Assembly (NCBI RefSeq): GCF_024323335.1
Contig: NC_066583.1
Location: forward strand, 358,676,377 to 358,740,376
Length of the DNA: 64,000 nt
Direction of reading: 5' to 3'
Origin: Lathyrus oleraceus
Lineage: Eukaryota; Streptophyta; Magnoliopsida; Fabales; Fabaceae
Below, in pieces: positions 25,313 through 37,752 of the stretch (position 1 is the first letter of the stretch; each line of letters starts with the position of its first letter). The notes beneath the pieces are model-generated. The model saw only the letters and a list, made by a program, of their open reading frames with translations. It made no database searches and was not told where the DNA came from. The translations under genes were made by a program, and so were the position numbers.

Positions 25313-27210
25313 AGAAAGGGACATCTTCTAATACCCGATCGGAAATTTGACTGTCTTATCCGCCATTTGGAGAATCACACTTGTTGGTTTTATCTTTCCT
25401 ATATCCAACCACTTACACATAGTTAGGGGCACTAAGCTGGTGCTAGCCAGTCAATCACATAGAGCTTTACCAGTTTTCATTATGCCTAATTGGCATCGGA
25501 TCAAAAAACCACCAGGGTTTTTTAACTTTTATGGAATATTTTGATTAACCACACGATTGTGTCTATCATGGCTACTATCTCGTGTTCCTCTAATCTCCTC
25601 TTTTTGGAGAGGATTTCCTTAAGGAATTTCGCATAGGTAGGGTTTTGGGATAAAACCTTAGTAAATGGCACGTTAACATAAAGTTTTTTATTATCATTTC
25701 TACAAACTTTATGAATTGAGCCTCTACTTTGGCTTTAACAATCATATGGGGGAAAGGTATCTTGGATTTGTAGGGAGAAGGAACAACATATGGTTGTGCC
25801 TTCTCAACCTCTTCAACTACCTCCTTTTTGGAAGGCGTCGAAACTTCTTCTCTGACTTCCACTTCCTTTTCACTAATACTTTGTGTTTTGTACTATTTTT
25901 TCAAAACTCTTTACCTGGATGCCACTCCTCTTAGGACTTTCTACCAACTTTCCACTTCTAGTGACAACAATATTTACATGACCTCTAGTATTTTGCTTGA
26001 GTTTCTGTGGAAAATATCCTTTAAGGACATATGTTGGTGATTATTGTTGAGTTATTTATGATATTTGAGTATCAAGCATCTTGTTATGGGTGGTCATAGA
26101 TTCCACTTTAGAAGATAATTGTCTTAACACCTCATTAGTGTGGAGGTTATGATTCCTAAAGTCATCATTATGTCGAGTTTATTTTGTCATAAAAATCTCT
26201 ATCATGATCTCTAGGTTTGAATTTCTAAGTGTTACGCCTTGTGGGATCCCAGCAGGTTCTAAGGAGTGTTGGTTATTTTTGTAAGAGAAGTTGGGACGGT
26301 TTCGCCACCCTGGGTTATAGGTATTCGGGTACGACTTTCCTATTTCATTATTCACATAATTAATAGTATTCACATTAGTTCCTTCCACTTGATCCATTTG
26401 ACATTCTCCCACGTCATACCCAATTATCCCATATGCCTTATAGAAGGACCCTGCTGGAGTGCCAGGGGTCACATTAGCTACCGGTGTAGGTGTTGATTGG
26501 GTTAGTTTCAGATTCTCAGGTTTTTAATATAACACATAAACCTTTGTGTTCATATGGTCAAATTGGCTAACCTCATAAAGCCCACCCTTTTGAGGAGATT
26601 TAACACTTCTATCATGGATGAAACCCCATGAGTGGTGGTTCTTAGCCATATCCTCAACTAGATTGTATGCCACGTCTTATGGGTTGTTTATTAGTGCACC
26701 ATCGGCGGCCGCATCGATGGTCATCCTTGTAGAGTAAAAGAGATCAATATAGAAAGTATGTATCACCACCCATTTGTCAAGCCCATGAAAAAGACAACGT
26801 CTCAACAAATCCTTATAACACTTCCATGCGCCAAAAAGAGATTCCGTATCTTCTTACCTAAAGTTGTTTATTTCCCCCTTACTTGGCAGAAAATTTTGCA
26901 CAAGGAAAGACACTTTAAGTTCTGCCCTAGTTGTTATAGAGTTCACATGCAAAGATTTGAGCAAAGCTCAAGCTCGATCTCACAACAAAATTGGAAATAA
27001 TCTAAGGCGGATGGCTTTTTGGTCAATGTTGTTAGCCTTCAAACTTCCACAATTATAAATAAAAATTGACATATGCAAATTTGGGTTTTCCGTAGGCAGC
27101 CCTAAAAAATGATTTTATTGAACCATGACTATTAGAGAAGGATTGAGCTCAAAGTTGTTTGCGACTATGGGCGGTTGCACGATGCTACTATGTTGTTCAT
27201 CATTGGTAGT
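25313..27210 (-). pseudogene. gag-pro: Athila/Cyclops-like gag-protease, copy A
   Basis: The minus-strand reading from 27210 shows the Athila-type Gag core (FELNPSLIVM-like start near 27150, SITT-AEL near 26945, MTIDAAADGALINNP near 26725, and YVNN...YNPGWRN near 26310). A Glu/Lys linker follows (25862-25800), then IPFPHMIVKAKVEAQFIKFVEMI (about 25770), then an aspartic protease region with CLGI-type spacing, LGIMKTGKALCD (about 25480) and DIGKIKPTSVILQMADKTVKFPIG (about 25390). A stop replaces the residue after the catalytic Asp. Many stops and shifts are present. It ends at 25312 against Ogre 3' UTR and starts at an Ogre-type LTR. It is paralogous to copy B (29251-31150). Confidence 0.85.
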
Positions 27211-28257
27211 TGTAAGACCACAATTTTTACGCCTAAGATCCCTCATGCCATCTCATAGCTTTGCAATGGCATTGGGATCACACCTTGGTATTTTCCTCAC
27301 CTATCATTCATTGGGTTTGCATTGGGAGATATCACCAATCATATATGATTGTATCATACTTTATTTTCTTTTTTTACTAACCAAAATTCAAAAATATGTC
27401 TAGTATAGCTTTGTTTCTTTTGTAGGTAACGTGTGTGTCCATCTTTGCCTCACCAAGCCCACAACTAGAGTTTGAGACCCTCAATGCAAGAGATCAAGCA
27501 ATAAAATGTCCAAATTGGTTCTAAACATCATATATGGATTCCATGTTATTTATTTGTCATTTTGATCAAGAGTTCATCAAGAGTTTGAAGCTTGTTTGTC
27601 AAGGAATCCCTAATTCATCTAGGTATCTTGTGTGCCTTCCTCAACAAGTTTCTTCAACAGTTGGTCAAAGATATCAAGGGATACTTCATTTTATATCATC
27701 ATAAGCATATATGATACTCCATGAACCCCTAAGATCAAAGTAACTTCAAGTGTGCAAGTTGATTCAAGGAAGTTGACCAGAAAAGTCAACTAGTCAAATC
27801 TAGGGTTTCTAGACCCTATATCCTACAATTTTTGTCATATGAAAATGATTCCAAGAGAAAAGTTACTCTTTATGACATTTCAAACATCTTTCATGGTTGA
27901 CTCACGAGATAATTTTTCTTTGAAAGTCATTTTTATGGTGAAAGATTCTAGGTCATTTTGTTTGTGCCCTAGATAGAAGGTTAACTTCCAAGAGCCATAA
28001 CTTCCTAATTTTTTATGATATAAAGATTATATGAGTTTAATGATTAATTTCAAGATGTATTATTCAATTTTCTTATCTGATAAAGATCAAATTCTACTTG
28101 AAAAGCCATGTACCATGAGGAAACATTATAGGTCCATTTTGGTCCTGATCATTGAACAAGCAAATTTTATCAACTTCTAAAATTCATAACTCCATCATAC
28201 AAACTCCAAATGGTGCCAAATTTATGGTCAAACTGAATAGAATTGAAATATCTACAA
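27211..28257 (+). repeat. Ogre-type LTR fragment (first about 1.05 kb)
   Basis: It starts TGTAAGACCACAATTTTTACG at 27211 and matches the first kilobase of the LTR at 31156 with roughly 10 percent visible difference. It breaks off near ATATCTACAAATTC at about 28257, where an Athila envelope-like fragment begins. The base context before it (GGTAGT) corresponds to the insertion site of the full LTR at 31156 (GGTGGG), so both copies share one insertion event. Confidence 0.8.
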
Positions 28258-28606
28258 ATTCATTAGTGGGGCCATCCGATACCTTATACGTGTTAACCTC
28301 TTTAGTACAAAGAAACTCTAAGGTAAGGTTTACAAAAACCCGAAAGACCTTATTTACAAGGTAGTGCAACCCTAAATTATTTAGCAAAAAGTCAGCATCA
28401 ATTTTCAATCCTAAGGTATAAAGACTCTCATCATCAGCGTACCAAGTCAGTATTATTCTCCTTTGAGAAAGAAATTGCTAACTTTTGTGGTGTTCTTATT
28501 TGATGAAAATGAAGCCATGAGGATTGATATTTGACGAGCTTCCTCTTCTGTTTTTTGGCCTCGAGCTCTCTAGTTGCTTATCTTTGTTTACCTTCTTGGG
28601 TGCCAT
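28258..28606 (-). pseudogene. Athila-like envelope/ORF1-type reading, 3'-truncated
   Basis: The minus-strand ATG at 28606 opens MAPKKVNKDKQLESSRPKNR, close to MPPKRISKGKQTGAESSRPQK at 46462. It is followed, after stops, by LKIDADFLLNNLGLHYL and VNLTLEFLCT (about 28410-28320), words that recall the Athila ORF1/envelope-like family. It is cut at 28257 by the LTR fragment. It belongs to the same element as the gag-protease copy B and lies downstream of it on the minus strand, the expected place for the extra ORF. Confidence 0.65.
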
Positions 28607-29250
28607 GTTTGGAATTTTTTAGGATTTTTCAAAGTTCTTTGATGGAGGTTTTGGATTAGGTATATGGTTTAGAGGAGGATTTGGTGAAGGTCTTGTGAAG
28701 TGGGTTAAGGATTTGGATGGGAAAATATGGTAAAGGTTGAAGCTTTGTTGTGGATGGTAATGGAGTTTTATGGATTTTATGTGGGAGATGAGAGAGGTTG
28801 AAGTTGGAGAGAGATTATGATTTTTGACAATGAATGGAGAAAAGTAAAAAAATCTGATTTATGAGGCGTGTGGGGTAGTGCATATGATTGAGATTGGTCA
28901 AAATTTGAGGTGATGGGGCCCAAGGGGAAGAAGAAGAAATTTTTCAAAAAATTTTGGGTGCTGACATTGGTCGTGTCAGCCTCATATTTTTACTATGGGA
29001 GAGATTTTTTTGTGTGTGAGGGGGGGGGGGGGGGGGTGCTGACACGAGTCAGGCTCGATTTTTGCAATTATGGGCCATTTTCTTTGTCTTGTCTCCCTCT
29101 TTTTGTTTGGTTTAACTAACACATTGATCATTCCTAAAAAAAAATTCCCTTGGGATATTTTTCATGAGTTTCCCTTTTATTTAACCCTACAAAAAAATAA
29201 AAACACAAATTAAATTATAACAACGTGGGTTGCCTCCCACACAACACTTT
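28607..29250 (-). other. Athila-like spacer with TGACACG words and poly-G
   Basis: Non-coding stretch between protease remnant and envelope-like ORF of the minus-strand element. It carries CTGACATTGGTCGTGTCAG (28959-28977), GCTGACACGAGTCAGGC (about 29037-29053), a run of 17 G at 29020-29036, and GTGGGTTGCCTCCCAC (29225-29240), a block also found in slightly different form at 47138-47153 in the second Athila-like element. Confidence 0.6.
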
Positions 29251-31150
29251 ACTTAACGTTGTTTGAGCTCAATGGTCCTGAGTGTATAAACACTCAGGGT
29301 GGTTCATCCTTCTTTTTAGGGCTCCATACCCAATTTCCAGTAAAATCCTCATACTTACTACTCCCTTTTTCTATTATTTTGTGGGGTGGTAAGTACTTCT
29401 CACTCATCTTCTCTCTTTTAACCCTCTTGTCTTTTCCAACCGTTTCTCCCGGGTTATCTTTTTCTCCCGGCTCTGGTGGTTTTTGTTTTGCAACTTCAAC
29501 CAAATAGCACGAGAGCTCCGTGTAGGGATCCTCCAACATGGTGGTCATTATAAAATACAACTTCGCGTCCCTGTCTTCCATACTTAACGTCACTCTCTTC
29601 ACATCAATTATAGTACTTGTAGTACACTAGAATTGCCTACCCATAATGTTAGTCACATGGAGATCCTCTTTAATGTCCATGATTATAAAATCAATATGGA
29701 TATAGATATGTCCTACCTTGACAGGGACATCTTCTAATACCCGATCAGAAATTTGACCGTCCTATCCGCCATTTGGAGACTCATACTTGTTGGTTTTATC
29801 TTTCCTATATCCAACCTCTCACACATAGTCAGGGGCATTGAACTGGTGTTAGACTGTAAGTCACATAGAGATTTACCAATTTTCATTATGCCTAATTGGC
29901 ACGGGATCGAAAAAATACCAGGGTCTTTTAAATTTTACGACATATTTTGAATAACCACATGGTTGTGTCTATCATGGCTACTATCTCGTTTTCTTCTAGT
30001 CTCTTCTTTTTGGAGAGGATTTCCTTAAGGAATTTCGCATAGGGCAGAATTTGGGATAAAACCTTAGTAAGTGGCACGTTAACATAACTTTTTTTTTATC
30101 ATGTCTACAAACTTTATGAATTAAGCCTCTACTTTGGCTTTAACAATCATCTGGGGGAAATGTATCTTGGATTTCTAGGGAGAAGGAACAACATATGGTT
30201 CTTCCTTCTCAACCTCTTCAACTACCTCCTTTTTGGATGGCTTTGAAACTTCTTCTCTAACTTCCACTTCCTTTTCACTAATACTTTGTTTTTGTACTGA
30301 TTTTTCAGAACTCTCCACCTGAACCCCACTCCTCTTAGAACTTTCTACCAGCTTTCCACTTCTAGTGACAACATTTACATGGCCTCTAGTATTTTGCTCG
30401 AGTTTCTGCGGAAAATATCCTTTTAGGACATATGTTGGTGATTACTTTTGAGTTATTTATTATATTTGGGCATCAAGCATATTGTTATGGGTGGTCATAG
30501 ATTCCACTTTAGAAGACAATTGTCTTAACACCTCATTAGTGTGGAGCTTGTGATTCCTAAAGTCATCATAATGTTAAGTTTGTTTTGTCATAAAAATCTC
30601 TATCATGATCTCTAGGTTTGACTTTCTAAGTGTTGCGCCTTGTGGGATCCCAGCTGGTCCTAAGGCATTTTGGTTATTTTTGTAAGAGATGTTGGGATGG
30701 TCTCGCCACCCTGGGTTGTAGGTATTCAGGTATGACTTTCCTCTTTTGTTATTCACATAATAAACAGTATTCACATTAGTTCCTTCCACTTGACCCATTT
30801 GACATTCTCCCACGTCATGCCCAAGTTGGAAATAATCTAAGACAAATGACTTTCCTCTTTAAGTTCTGCCCAAGTTGTTATAGAGTTCACATGCAAAGAT
30901 TGGAGCAAAGCTCGATCTCGATCTCGCAATGAAATTGGAAATAATCTAAGACAAATGGATTTTTGGTCAATGTTGTTAGCCTTTTAAACTTCCACTATTA
31001 TCAATAAAAATTGACAGATCCGAATTTGGGTTTTCTGTAGGGAACCCTAAAAAATGATTTTATTGAACCATGACTATTAGAGAAGGATTGAGCTCAAAGT
31101 TGTTTGTGACTATGGGAGGGTGCACGATGCTACAATGTTGTTCCTCATTG
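29251..31150 (-). pseudogene. gag-pro: Athila/Cyclops-like gag-protease, copy B
   Basis: Same domain order as copy A. On the minus strand: Gag start (HPPIVTNNFELNPSLIVMVQ near 31110), a Gag core with an internal deletion of about 0.5 kb relative to copy A (near 30830; a 24-bp word is repeated at 30826 and 30937), YVNN...YNPGWRDHPN (about 30745), Glu/Lys linker, and protease (QLGIMKIGKSLCD, DIGKIKPTSMSLQMADRTVKF, about 29900-29750). It continues beyond copy A into IHIDFIIMDIKEDLHV (about 29690) and a tail to 29294. The catalytic DLGAS-type motif reads DLQSN, so the protease is inactive. The N-terminal coding part continues past the solo LTR at 35910-35959. Confidence 0.87.
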
Positions 31151-31155
31151 GTGGG
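31151..31155 (+). other. Target-site duplication, left copy (GTGGG)
   Basis: GTGGG directly precedes the LTR start TGTAAGACC; the partner ATGGG follows the LTR end at 35910-35914. Four of five bases match. Confidence 0.65.
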
Positions 31156-34100
31156 TGTAAGACCCTAATTTTTACGCATAAGATCCCTCATGCCATCTCA
31201 TAGCTTTGCATTGGTATTGGGATCACACCTTGGTATTCTTCTCACCTATCATTCATTGGGTTTGTATTGCGAGAGATCACCAAGCATATATGATTGTATC
31301 ATACTTTATTTTTATTTCTTACTAACCAAAATACAAAAATATTTCTAGTATAGCTTTGTTTCTTTTATAGGTAATTTGTGTGTCCATCTTTGCCTCACCA
31401 AGCTCACAACTAGGGTTTGAAGCTTGTTTGTCAAGGAATCCTTAATTCATCTCGGTATCTTGTGTGCCTTCCTCAACAAGTTTTTTTTTATAGTTGGTAA
31501 AATATATCAAAGGATACTTCATTTTACATAATAATAAGCATATATGATGCTCCATGAACCCATAAGAGCAAAGGAACTTCAAGTGTGCAAGTTGATTCAA
31601 GGAAGTTGACCAGAAAAGTCAACTAGTAATATCTAGGGTTTCCTAGACCCTATCTCCTACAATTTTTGTCATATGAAAATTATTACAAGATAAAATTTAT
31701 TCTTGATGACATTATAAGCATCTTTCATGTTTTCCTCAAGGGCTAATTGTGCTTTGAAAGTCATTTTTTATGATGAGAGATTATAGGTCATTTTGTATGT
31801 GCCCTAGATAGAAGGTCAACTTCCAAGAGCCATAACTTTCTAATTTTTTCTGATATGAAGAATATACAAGTTTAATGATTAATTTCAAGATGTATTATTC
31901 AACTTTTCTTCTTTGATAAAGATCAAATTCTACTTGCAAAGCCATGTACCATGAGGAAACATTATAGGTCCATTTTGGTCCTCATCATTGAACAAGCAAA
32001 TCTCCTCAACTTCTAAAATCCATACCTACATCATAGAAACTTCAAATGGTTCCTAATTTATTGTCAAATTGAATAGAATTTAAATATCTACAACTTTGTA
32101 GAAGGAGCCAAGTTGATTTGAAGCTCATATCAAAAGTTATTCAAGGTGGAAAGAGATGTCATTTGGCTTATAACTTAGAAAATTTTCTAAGTATGTTTGA
32201 TACCTCCATCTTCAAGGTCAGTTTTCTCCATTTTCTAAGCTTCAAATTGAAAAAGTACCAACATCAAATTTTGTTCCTTATGATGAGATATTTTCAAAGA
32301 GTCCAAGATCACATCATTTGGATGAGAAATGAGGGATTTGCGCATGAGCTTTTTCCATCACTTGGTTTGGTAAGTTTTGAACTCCAAAGATTGCACAAAT
32401 TTGCATGGCCTTGTGTGATGACTTCAGCAACATACTTTCACATTTTAGAGTGGATTCTAATCATCATTGGGCTTGTACATGCACCCATGCATCCATGCAA
32501 CAAATTTGCTCATTTTCATTCAAATTCAGAAAGGTGCACATATCAAATGCTTGGCCTATAAATCAAAGACCATTTGCTCAGAATTAAGAGGAGAACATTG
32601 CCCAAGCTTTGCAATCCATTACCATAACCTCACACCAGAGAATTCTTTGAAGATTTCTCTTCTTAATAAATGGAGTTTTTGTTCAACTCAAGTTTATGAA
32701 CAAAAACTCCAAAGGTTCATTCCCTTTTCCACTCCATTGAGCTTCTGCAAGCAAGAGGAAGAGAAAGCACAAATAATTACATCAAGAACAAGCTCAGAAG
32801 CTGCTCATAGAAGGTGACTTTCTCAAAACTTTATCTCTTCGATTCTCCCTCTACACTCTAGATCTGAACTAAATTTTGTGTTGGCTGAAGTCCTACCAAT
32901 GTAGGCAACATGACTGAGTTATTTTGAGCTTGATTCGAAGCAACTCAGGTTAAACACCTCTAGTTTGATCTTCACTTTTCTAATTATTGAGTGAGAGATG
33001 GAACAAATGGAGGTCATATTCGTGATCCTTGCATTTTTTCCTTTAAAATGATGTTAAATCCATAGATTTCTGGACAAGTTTGATCTGGACAGTCTGGTGA
33101 GCCTCACCGGATAAGAAGACCGGAGCTAGGGCTCCGCTGGTGGTGTGGCATTGCTCCCACCCTTGGACCTTTCTTCCATCTTCTAATCTGAGTCTTTGTT
33201 TTTGATTACCATGTGTGTGGTGCGTTGATTGAAAGCATATGTGGAACGCGTGTTTCTGATCATCAGATCTGCCACCTCAATTAATGAGAGAGATCTCATG
33301 GCTCCTTTTTGCCTTTTTATTTTATTTTTCTAATTTTATTTTTTAAATAGCCTTTTCTTTTAAAATTCACAATAAATTCATTTTTTATCCAAAAATTATG
33401 GGACCAACACCATAAATTCACAAATATTTTATTCTTCCCATTTATGATTTAAAATTAATTTTTGGATAAAGTTTGATATTTTTGGTGAATTTTGTGATTT
33501 TTAACATGTTTTAATTAGTTTTTAATTACTTCTGATTTTTGAAAAATACCAAAAAAAATAGTCAATGATCCTTTGACCTTGCTTCACCTATGATAAATCC
33601 CTTGGCCATTTATGTGGTGTTTTGAAGAGGTTTTAAGTTTTTGATCTTTGAAAACTTATTTTTCTTCATTTTAAAATTATTTTAAAAATTGTTTAATTGA
33701 TCTAATGCTTTGATGAGCTTTTGAATTGACTTTGTGTTGACCTTACTTCTATTTAGCCTTGGTCTTCGTTGAATTGAACCTTGACTTGGTCAATACCATT
33801 GAACTTAGGAGGTTGATGAAGTTTAAACTTCATCCCTCAAGATAAATGAATGGTATTGATCAAGTGAGTTTCATCCCTTGACCAATTTGGGATACCCTTC
33901 CTTTCATCTCTCCATTTCCATATCATTTCTTCCCCAATCATATCTTGGCCAATAACTTCAAATGGATCATTAGCTAGTTGATTCATCAATGACCTTGTGT
34001 CAAATGAATCAACCTAAGCTTGATTGAGATATGCTCATCCCCTCTTATTTTTGTGTGTGGTATGCTTTAGGAACTTGGTCTTGGATATCTTGTCTCTAGC

Positions 34101-35909
34101 ATGCATTAATACCAACATTATTATTGACCAGCCTCAGATAGGTATGGCTTCTACATAAGCCTACTTACGATTGCTTAACATAGCGCTAAATTTGCCTCAA
34201 GGCACAAATTAACATACTAACTTGACAACTAACATTTAATTTTCTTGTCATTTACTTTAATGCAATTTAAATCTTGCACTTTATCATTCCCTGTCATTTA
34301 CATTCATGCAAATTGTTTATGCTTCAGTCATTTGCTCTTTGCCCGCTTAGGCCTACGTTTATGCTTCAATTATTTTCATCTTTGTTCACTTGAGCCATTA
34401 TATTTTGTGCTTGTGATGTATTTGTGGTTGTGGTCTTATTTTTTTATGGTCTTAGGACCTTAAAACACTTAATAAAAACAAAAATACTAAAAAACATATT
34501 GGTGGACTGTTGGACCTTTCTCTTTGACTTGATTTGGACCTATGGACTTATAGTAGGCAACATTCCTGAGCTATGGAATAAAAACTTGGCCAATGCCATT
34601 TATTTGAGACCAAAAACATGGCCATTGCCATTCATCTGACACAAGCTTGAGAGACTCCCTTGGGTTTATCTGATACACTATTTCTCTTTGCCTAAATTGT
34701 TATTTTAATCTCATTGTTATTATTTGATGTTTTCTCTTCGAGAATGTTTCAAGGGATATTTCATATGATATACATAAAATAAATTGAAGATTGCTTGCTT
34801 TGGAGTTCTAGCTTGGATGATTGGTTATCTTTATTTGATACCATTGGGTTTCTTATTAATTGCTTGGATGATTATGGCTTTGTTGTTTGCTCGACAATCC
34901 AAAGGAAATGAATTTCTATCTGACACTATTATCTTGTGGATGCTTTCCGTGGGTTAGATCTTTTCAACACAAATCTCTTAAATCTTGTCTAAGATATCCT
35001 CTTCATCTCCACCTCCTTCTTCTTTAATTTCAAAATCTCCTTCTCATTTTCCAAACTTCTTTGCTTGTTATTTTTCAACTTAAACTTGTTTTAATGAGTA
35101 GAAGCCTTGGCCTTATGCCATTGATTTTCAAACTATTTTCTTAATCAAACTTGTAAGAGGACTTAATCATATTGACTTTATTTTCAAAAATACCAAAAAT
35201 AACTAATAACCTCATCTAATCATTTTGTCCATTCGGTGCCTTTTTTCCTTTTGAACTTTTCAACAAAAAAATTAGATTTGAGTTTCCTTGGTTGATATGT
35301 AGTTCTTCCAGTCCATGATATGTTGAGTGTAAGACTTTCTATTTACTAGGGGTTTGAGGCATACTTGTTGATTTAATTCAAGTTGGAGCCCTCCCTCTTA
35401 AATGTTGTAAAGCCCTCATTATCAGTGGATGTTTGGTTGAGTATTCTCTCATTGATAACAAAAGATCTTTAAGCTTTTGTTAACATCAATCCATCAATCT
35501 TTGAATTTTTTACCACAAACTACGAGGTTTTAATCCCTTATTTATGTTGGTACGTATGCATAAGACCAAAAGTCTTATCAAACACAAAATGTAAATAATG
35601 AATTCTTTTCTCATCCCCTCATTCTATTTTTTAAAAACAGACATCTTTTCAACCAAAACAAATACATACAAAAAGGGCTCCCTAGGAGTACCTAGGACAC
35701 TTTGGGTGTTAATACCTTCCCTCAGTGTAACCAACCCATTACCTGTAATCTCTGACATTTTATTAGTTTTGATTTGAAAAATTCTTATCTTTGGGTTTTG
35801 TTTGTACTTTCTCCTCTTTCCTTTGGAAATAATAAAAGCGCGGCGGCGACTTTGGTTTTATTGACATTGACTTAACCAATAACTCAGTGGTCATGAATTT
35901 ACCACAACA
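31156..35909 (+). repeat. Ogre-type solo LTR (4754 bp)
   Basis: TGTAAGACCCTAATTTTTAC...GAATTTACCACAACA, with no primer site or internal sequence on either side and an imperfect 5-bp target duplication (GTGGG/ATGGG). It shares blocks with the minus-strand LTR at 18118-23149 and the truncated one at 37753-41043, including CCTAGGAGTACCTAGG (35681-35696). It interrupts the Athila-like gag between codons that remain in one frame, which supports insertion followed by LTR-LTR recombination. The 147-aa and 116-aa frames near 32118-32817 lie inside the LTR and have no recognisable domain. Confidence 0.85.
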
Positions 35910-36132
35910 ATGGGAACCACGTAGTCTTTGAGAGGTTTAATGTAAACTACCTCATCCATCTGTTAAGCTAGGAGACGACATCTTTCGTAAAGAAAACGTT
36001 TGATCTCGTTAACCGGTTCAACCAAATTTTCGATTGAACAAATCCTTCACATACAAAATTAGAATAAATAAAACAGAAAATAAAAGTACCTAAGTCTAAA
36101 CAGAGTTGAAATAACATTGTAATATCAAAATA
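35910..36132 (-). pseudogene. gag: Athila-like gag N-terminal fragment and leader
   Basis: On the minus strand a possible start at 35959 gives MDEVVYIKPLKDYVVP up to the solo LTR boundary. The frame carries on without shift in copy B at 31150 once one copy of the target duplication is discounted. Upstream, 35960-36132 is the leader between primer site and gag, with a stop just before the ATG. Confidence 0.7.
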
Positions 36133-36154
36133 CCTCCTCGACAACAGGGCCAAA
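36133..36154 (-). promoter_or_regulatory. Athila-type primer-binding site, degenerate
   Basis: On the minus strand TTGGCCCTGTTGTCGAGGAG resembles TTGGCGCCGTTGCCGGGGA, the primer site I recall for Athila elements (tRNA-Asp type). Most differences are C-to-T or G-to-A. It lies a few bases after the LTR end. Confidence 0.6.
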
Positions 36155-36158
36155 AACT

Positions 36159-37430
36159 TGATGTGTGTGAATCACAAGTTCACGGTTGTGTCAAGTAGTA
36201 AAAAGAATCGATCCCATGGAGAGGTTTATGATTACCAATTTTTTACTTCAACTATGCTTATCTAAGGCGATTACAAAAGAGTTTGAGTGAATGTAGTTTA
36301 AAAGTAGGGATTTAACAAATAACAGAAATAATGACATGGGATTGTGATTGCTATTTTAGATTCACCATAATGAATATCCAATATTATGAGTTTTTTTTTG
36401 TACTTTTATAAAAAAAAAGTAGATCAAAAATGTATGTCACCCACTTTTGTGGCATGCACAATCTAGATGTTGATTTAGGCATGCATAATAGTTTTCTCAA
36501 TAGAAAGTGAGTCGCCTTGTCACAACGGGTGCCTCATCTATTCTCTAGCATTTTGCTTTCGGATGTCGAATCATGATATTTTGATACATGATCGACATCT
36601 ATGTTGCCCTTACTTTCGCAACCGACATAGGCATGTGAAATGTATTTCAGATTCTAAAATAAAAATAACAAATATATATTTCTAGTAAATCAAACAAAGA
36701 ATTCATTCAGGTTCTATCAAGAGCATAACTCTTACAACCCCTAGTCCTTCAGGGACTACTCACACATAGTGAGATTAACAATAACAATGGAAATTATAAA
36801 TATTGCAACAAATAAAATAAAAAGTAAATAAAATATATGACAAAGATAAATAAAGAACAAGATAAAAATGCAGAAATTAAAAGAACAAAATAAGAACTTT
36901 ACTAAAAATTTGAAGAAATAACAATAGTTTAGAATGTTGTAGTGAAAGATGGTGTCAAGTGATGAAGCTCAAGCCCATTTTATACCAATCCTAGGCTTAA
37001 ATCATCAATTACTAGCACTAAATTCGAGCAAACCAATCACTACTTGCTTAGCTATGAAGTTTTGGAGGTTACAAATGCTAAAAAGTAACAAAATAATCCA
37101 AAAGATTAAAAACTCGTAATTGTATGAGTGTTGACACGGGTCGTGTCAGGCAACATGGATTGGCTGTGTCAGGCTTTGGCTGCTTGTATGGAGGGGGCAC
37201 AAAGGGAAAAACAAGGCCCGTGTCATGGGACACGACCAGGCCATGTTGGTCTCAGGAAATTAGTACTAGGAACACTCTTTTTTATGCGATTTTCGACCTT
37301 TTTTATTCTGATTCGCTCCATTGACCTCTTATTACCTGAAAACAAGTATATGAGATAAAAATGCGTAAAAAAATAGAATTCTTAAAACACACATGAAATC
37401 AAAAGGAAAAAAGGCAATAAATATGATACA
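36159..37430 (-). repeat. 5' LTR of first Athila-like element (about 1.27 kb)
   Basis: On the minus strand it starts TGTATCATATTTATTGCC at 37430, resembling Athila LTR starts, and ends near ACACACATCA at 36159, followed by the primer site. It contains TTGACACGGGTCGTGTCAGG and related inverted words at 37130-37260. The right flank is a copia RNase H scrap, so the element appears inserted in a dead copia. Frames of 66-76 aa near 37124 are within the LTR. Confidence 0.7.
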
Positions 37431-37590
37431 TTTACCGCCTCTCAATTTGGTTGGTCATTCTTACTCAGATTATGCAGGATGTAAAACAAATCGAAAAAGC
37501 ACAAGTGGCACACATCATATCTTAGGAAATGCTCTAGAGTCATGTTTCGTACCACGAAAATATACCCGAGCGTACGAACGCTCAAAATAA
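37431..37590 (+). pseudogene. Ty1/copia RNase H scrap
   Basis: The plus-strand frame gives LVGHSYSDYAGCKTNRKST and SGTHHILGNALESC, the conserved copia RNase H core, over about 40 residues. It is cut on the left by the Athila-like LTR at 37430 and fades into LTR-like sequence by about 37590. Confidence 0.8.
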
Positions 37591-37752
37591 CAACAGAGTT
37601 ATCACTAAAGTTTTTTTTAAGGGAAAATGTCGATAAAACCCTAAAAGAACAAAATATGGTCGTTGCAACCAAATTAAGGTTCAGGAGTCGATTATGCATG
37701 GGGGGTTTATTAGCACCCCACACATTCGTAGCCAGCTTTGTGAATATGAGTT
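37591..37752 (-). repeat. Small Ogre/Tat-type LTR remnant
   Basis: It contains GGGTTTATTAGCACCCCACACATTCG-like sequence (37685-37730), comparable with the GTATTAGCACCC block in the LTR at 18312, so it may be a leftover of another LTR. It is too short to place. Confidence 0.35.

Noticed and set aside
26700..26720. GCGGCCGC next to ATCGAT, looking like a cloning linker
   Set aside because: It is part of the conserved Athila Gag coding sequence for IDAAADG on the minus strand, so vector contamination is not needed.
32118..32817. 147-aa and 116-aa plus-strand frames
   Set aside because: They lie inside the solo LTR, have no recognisable domain, and corresponding parts of the other Ogre-type LTRs are not open.
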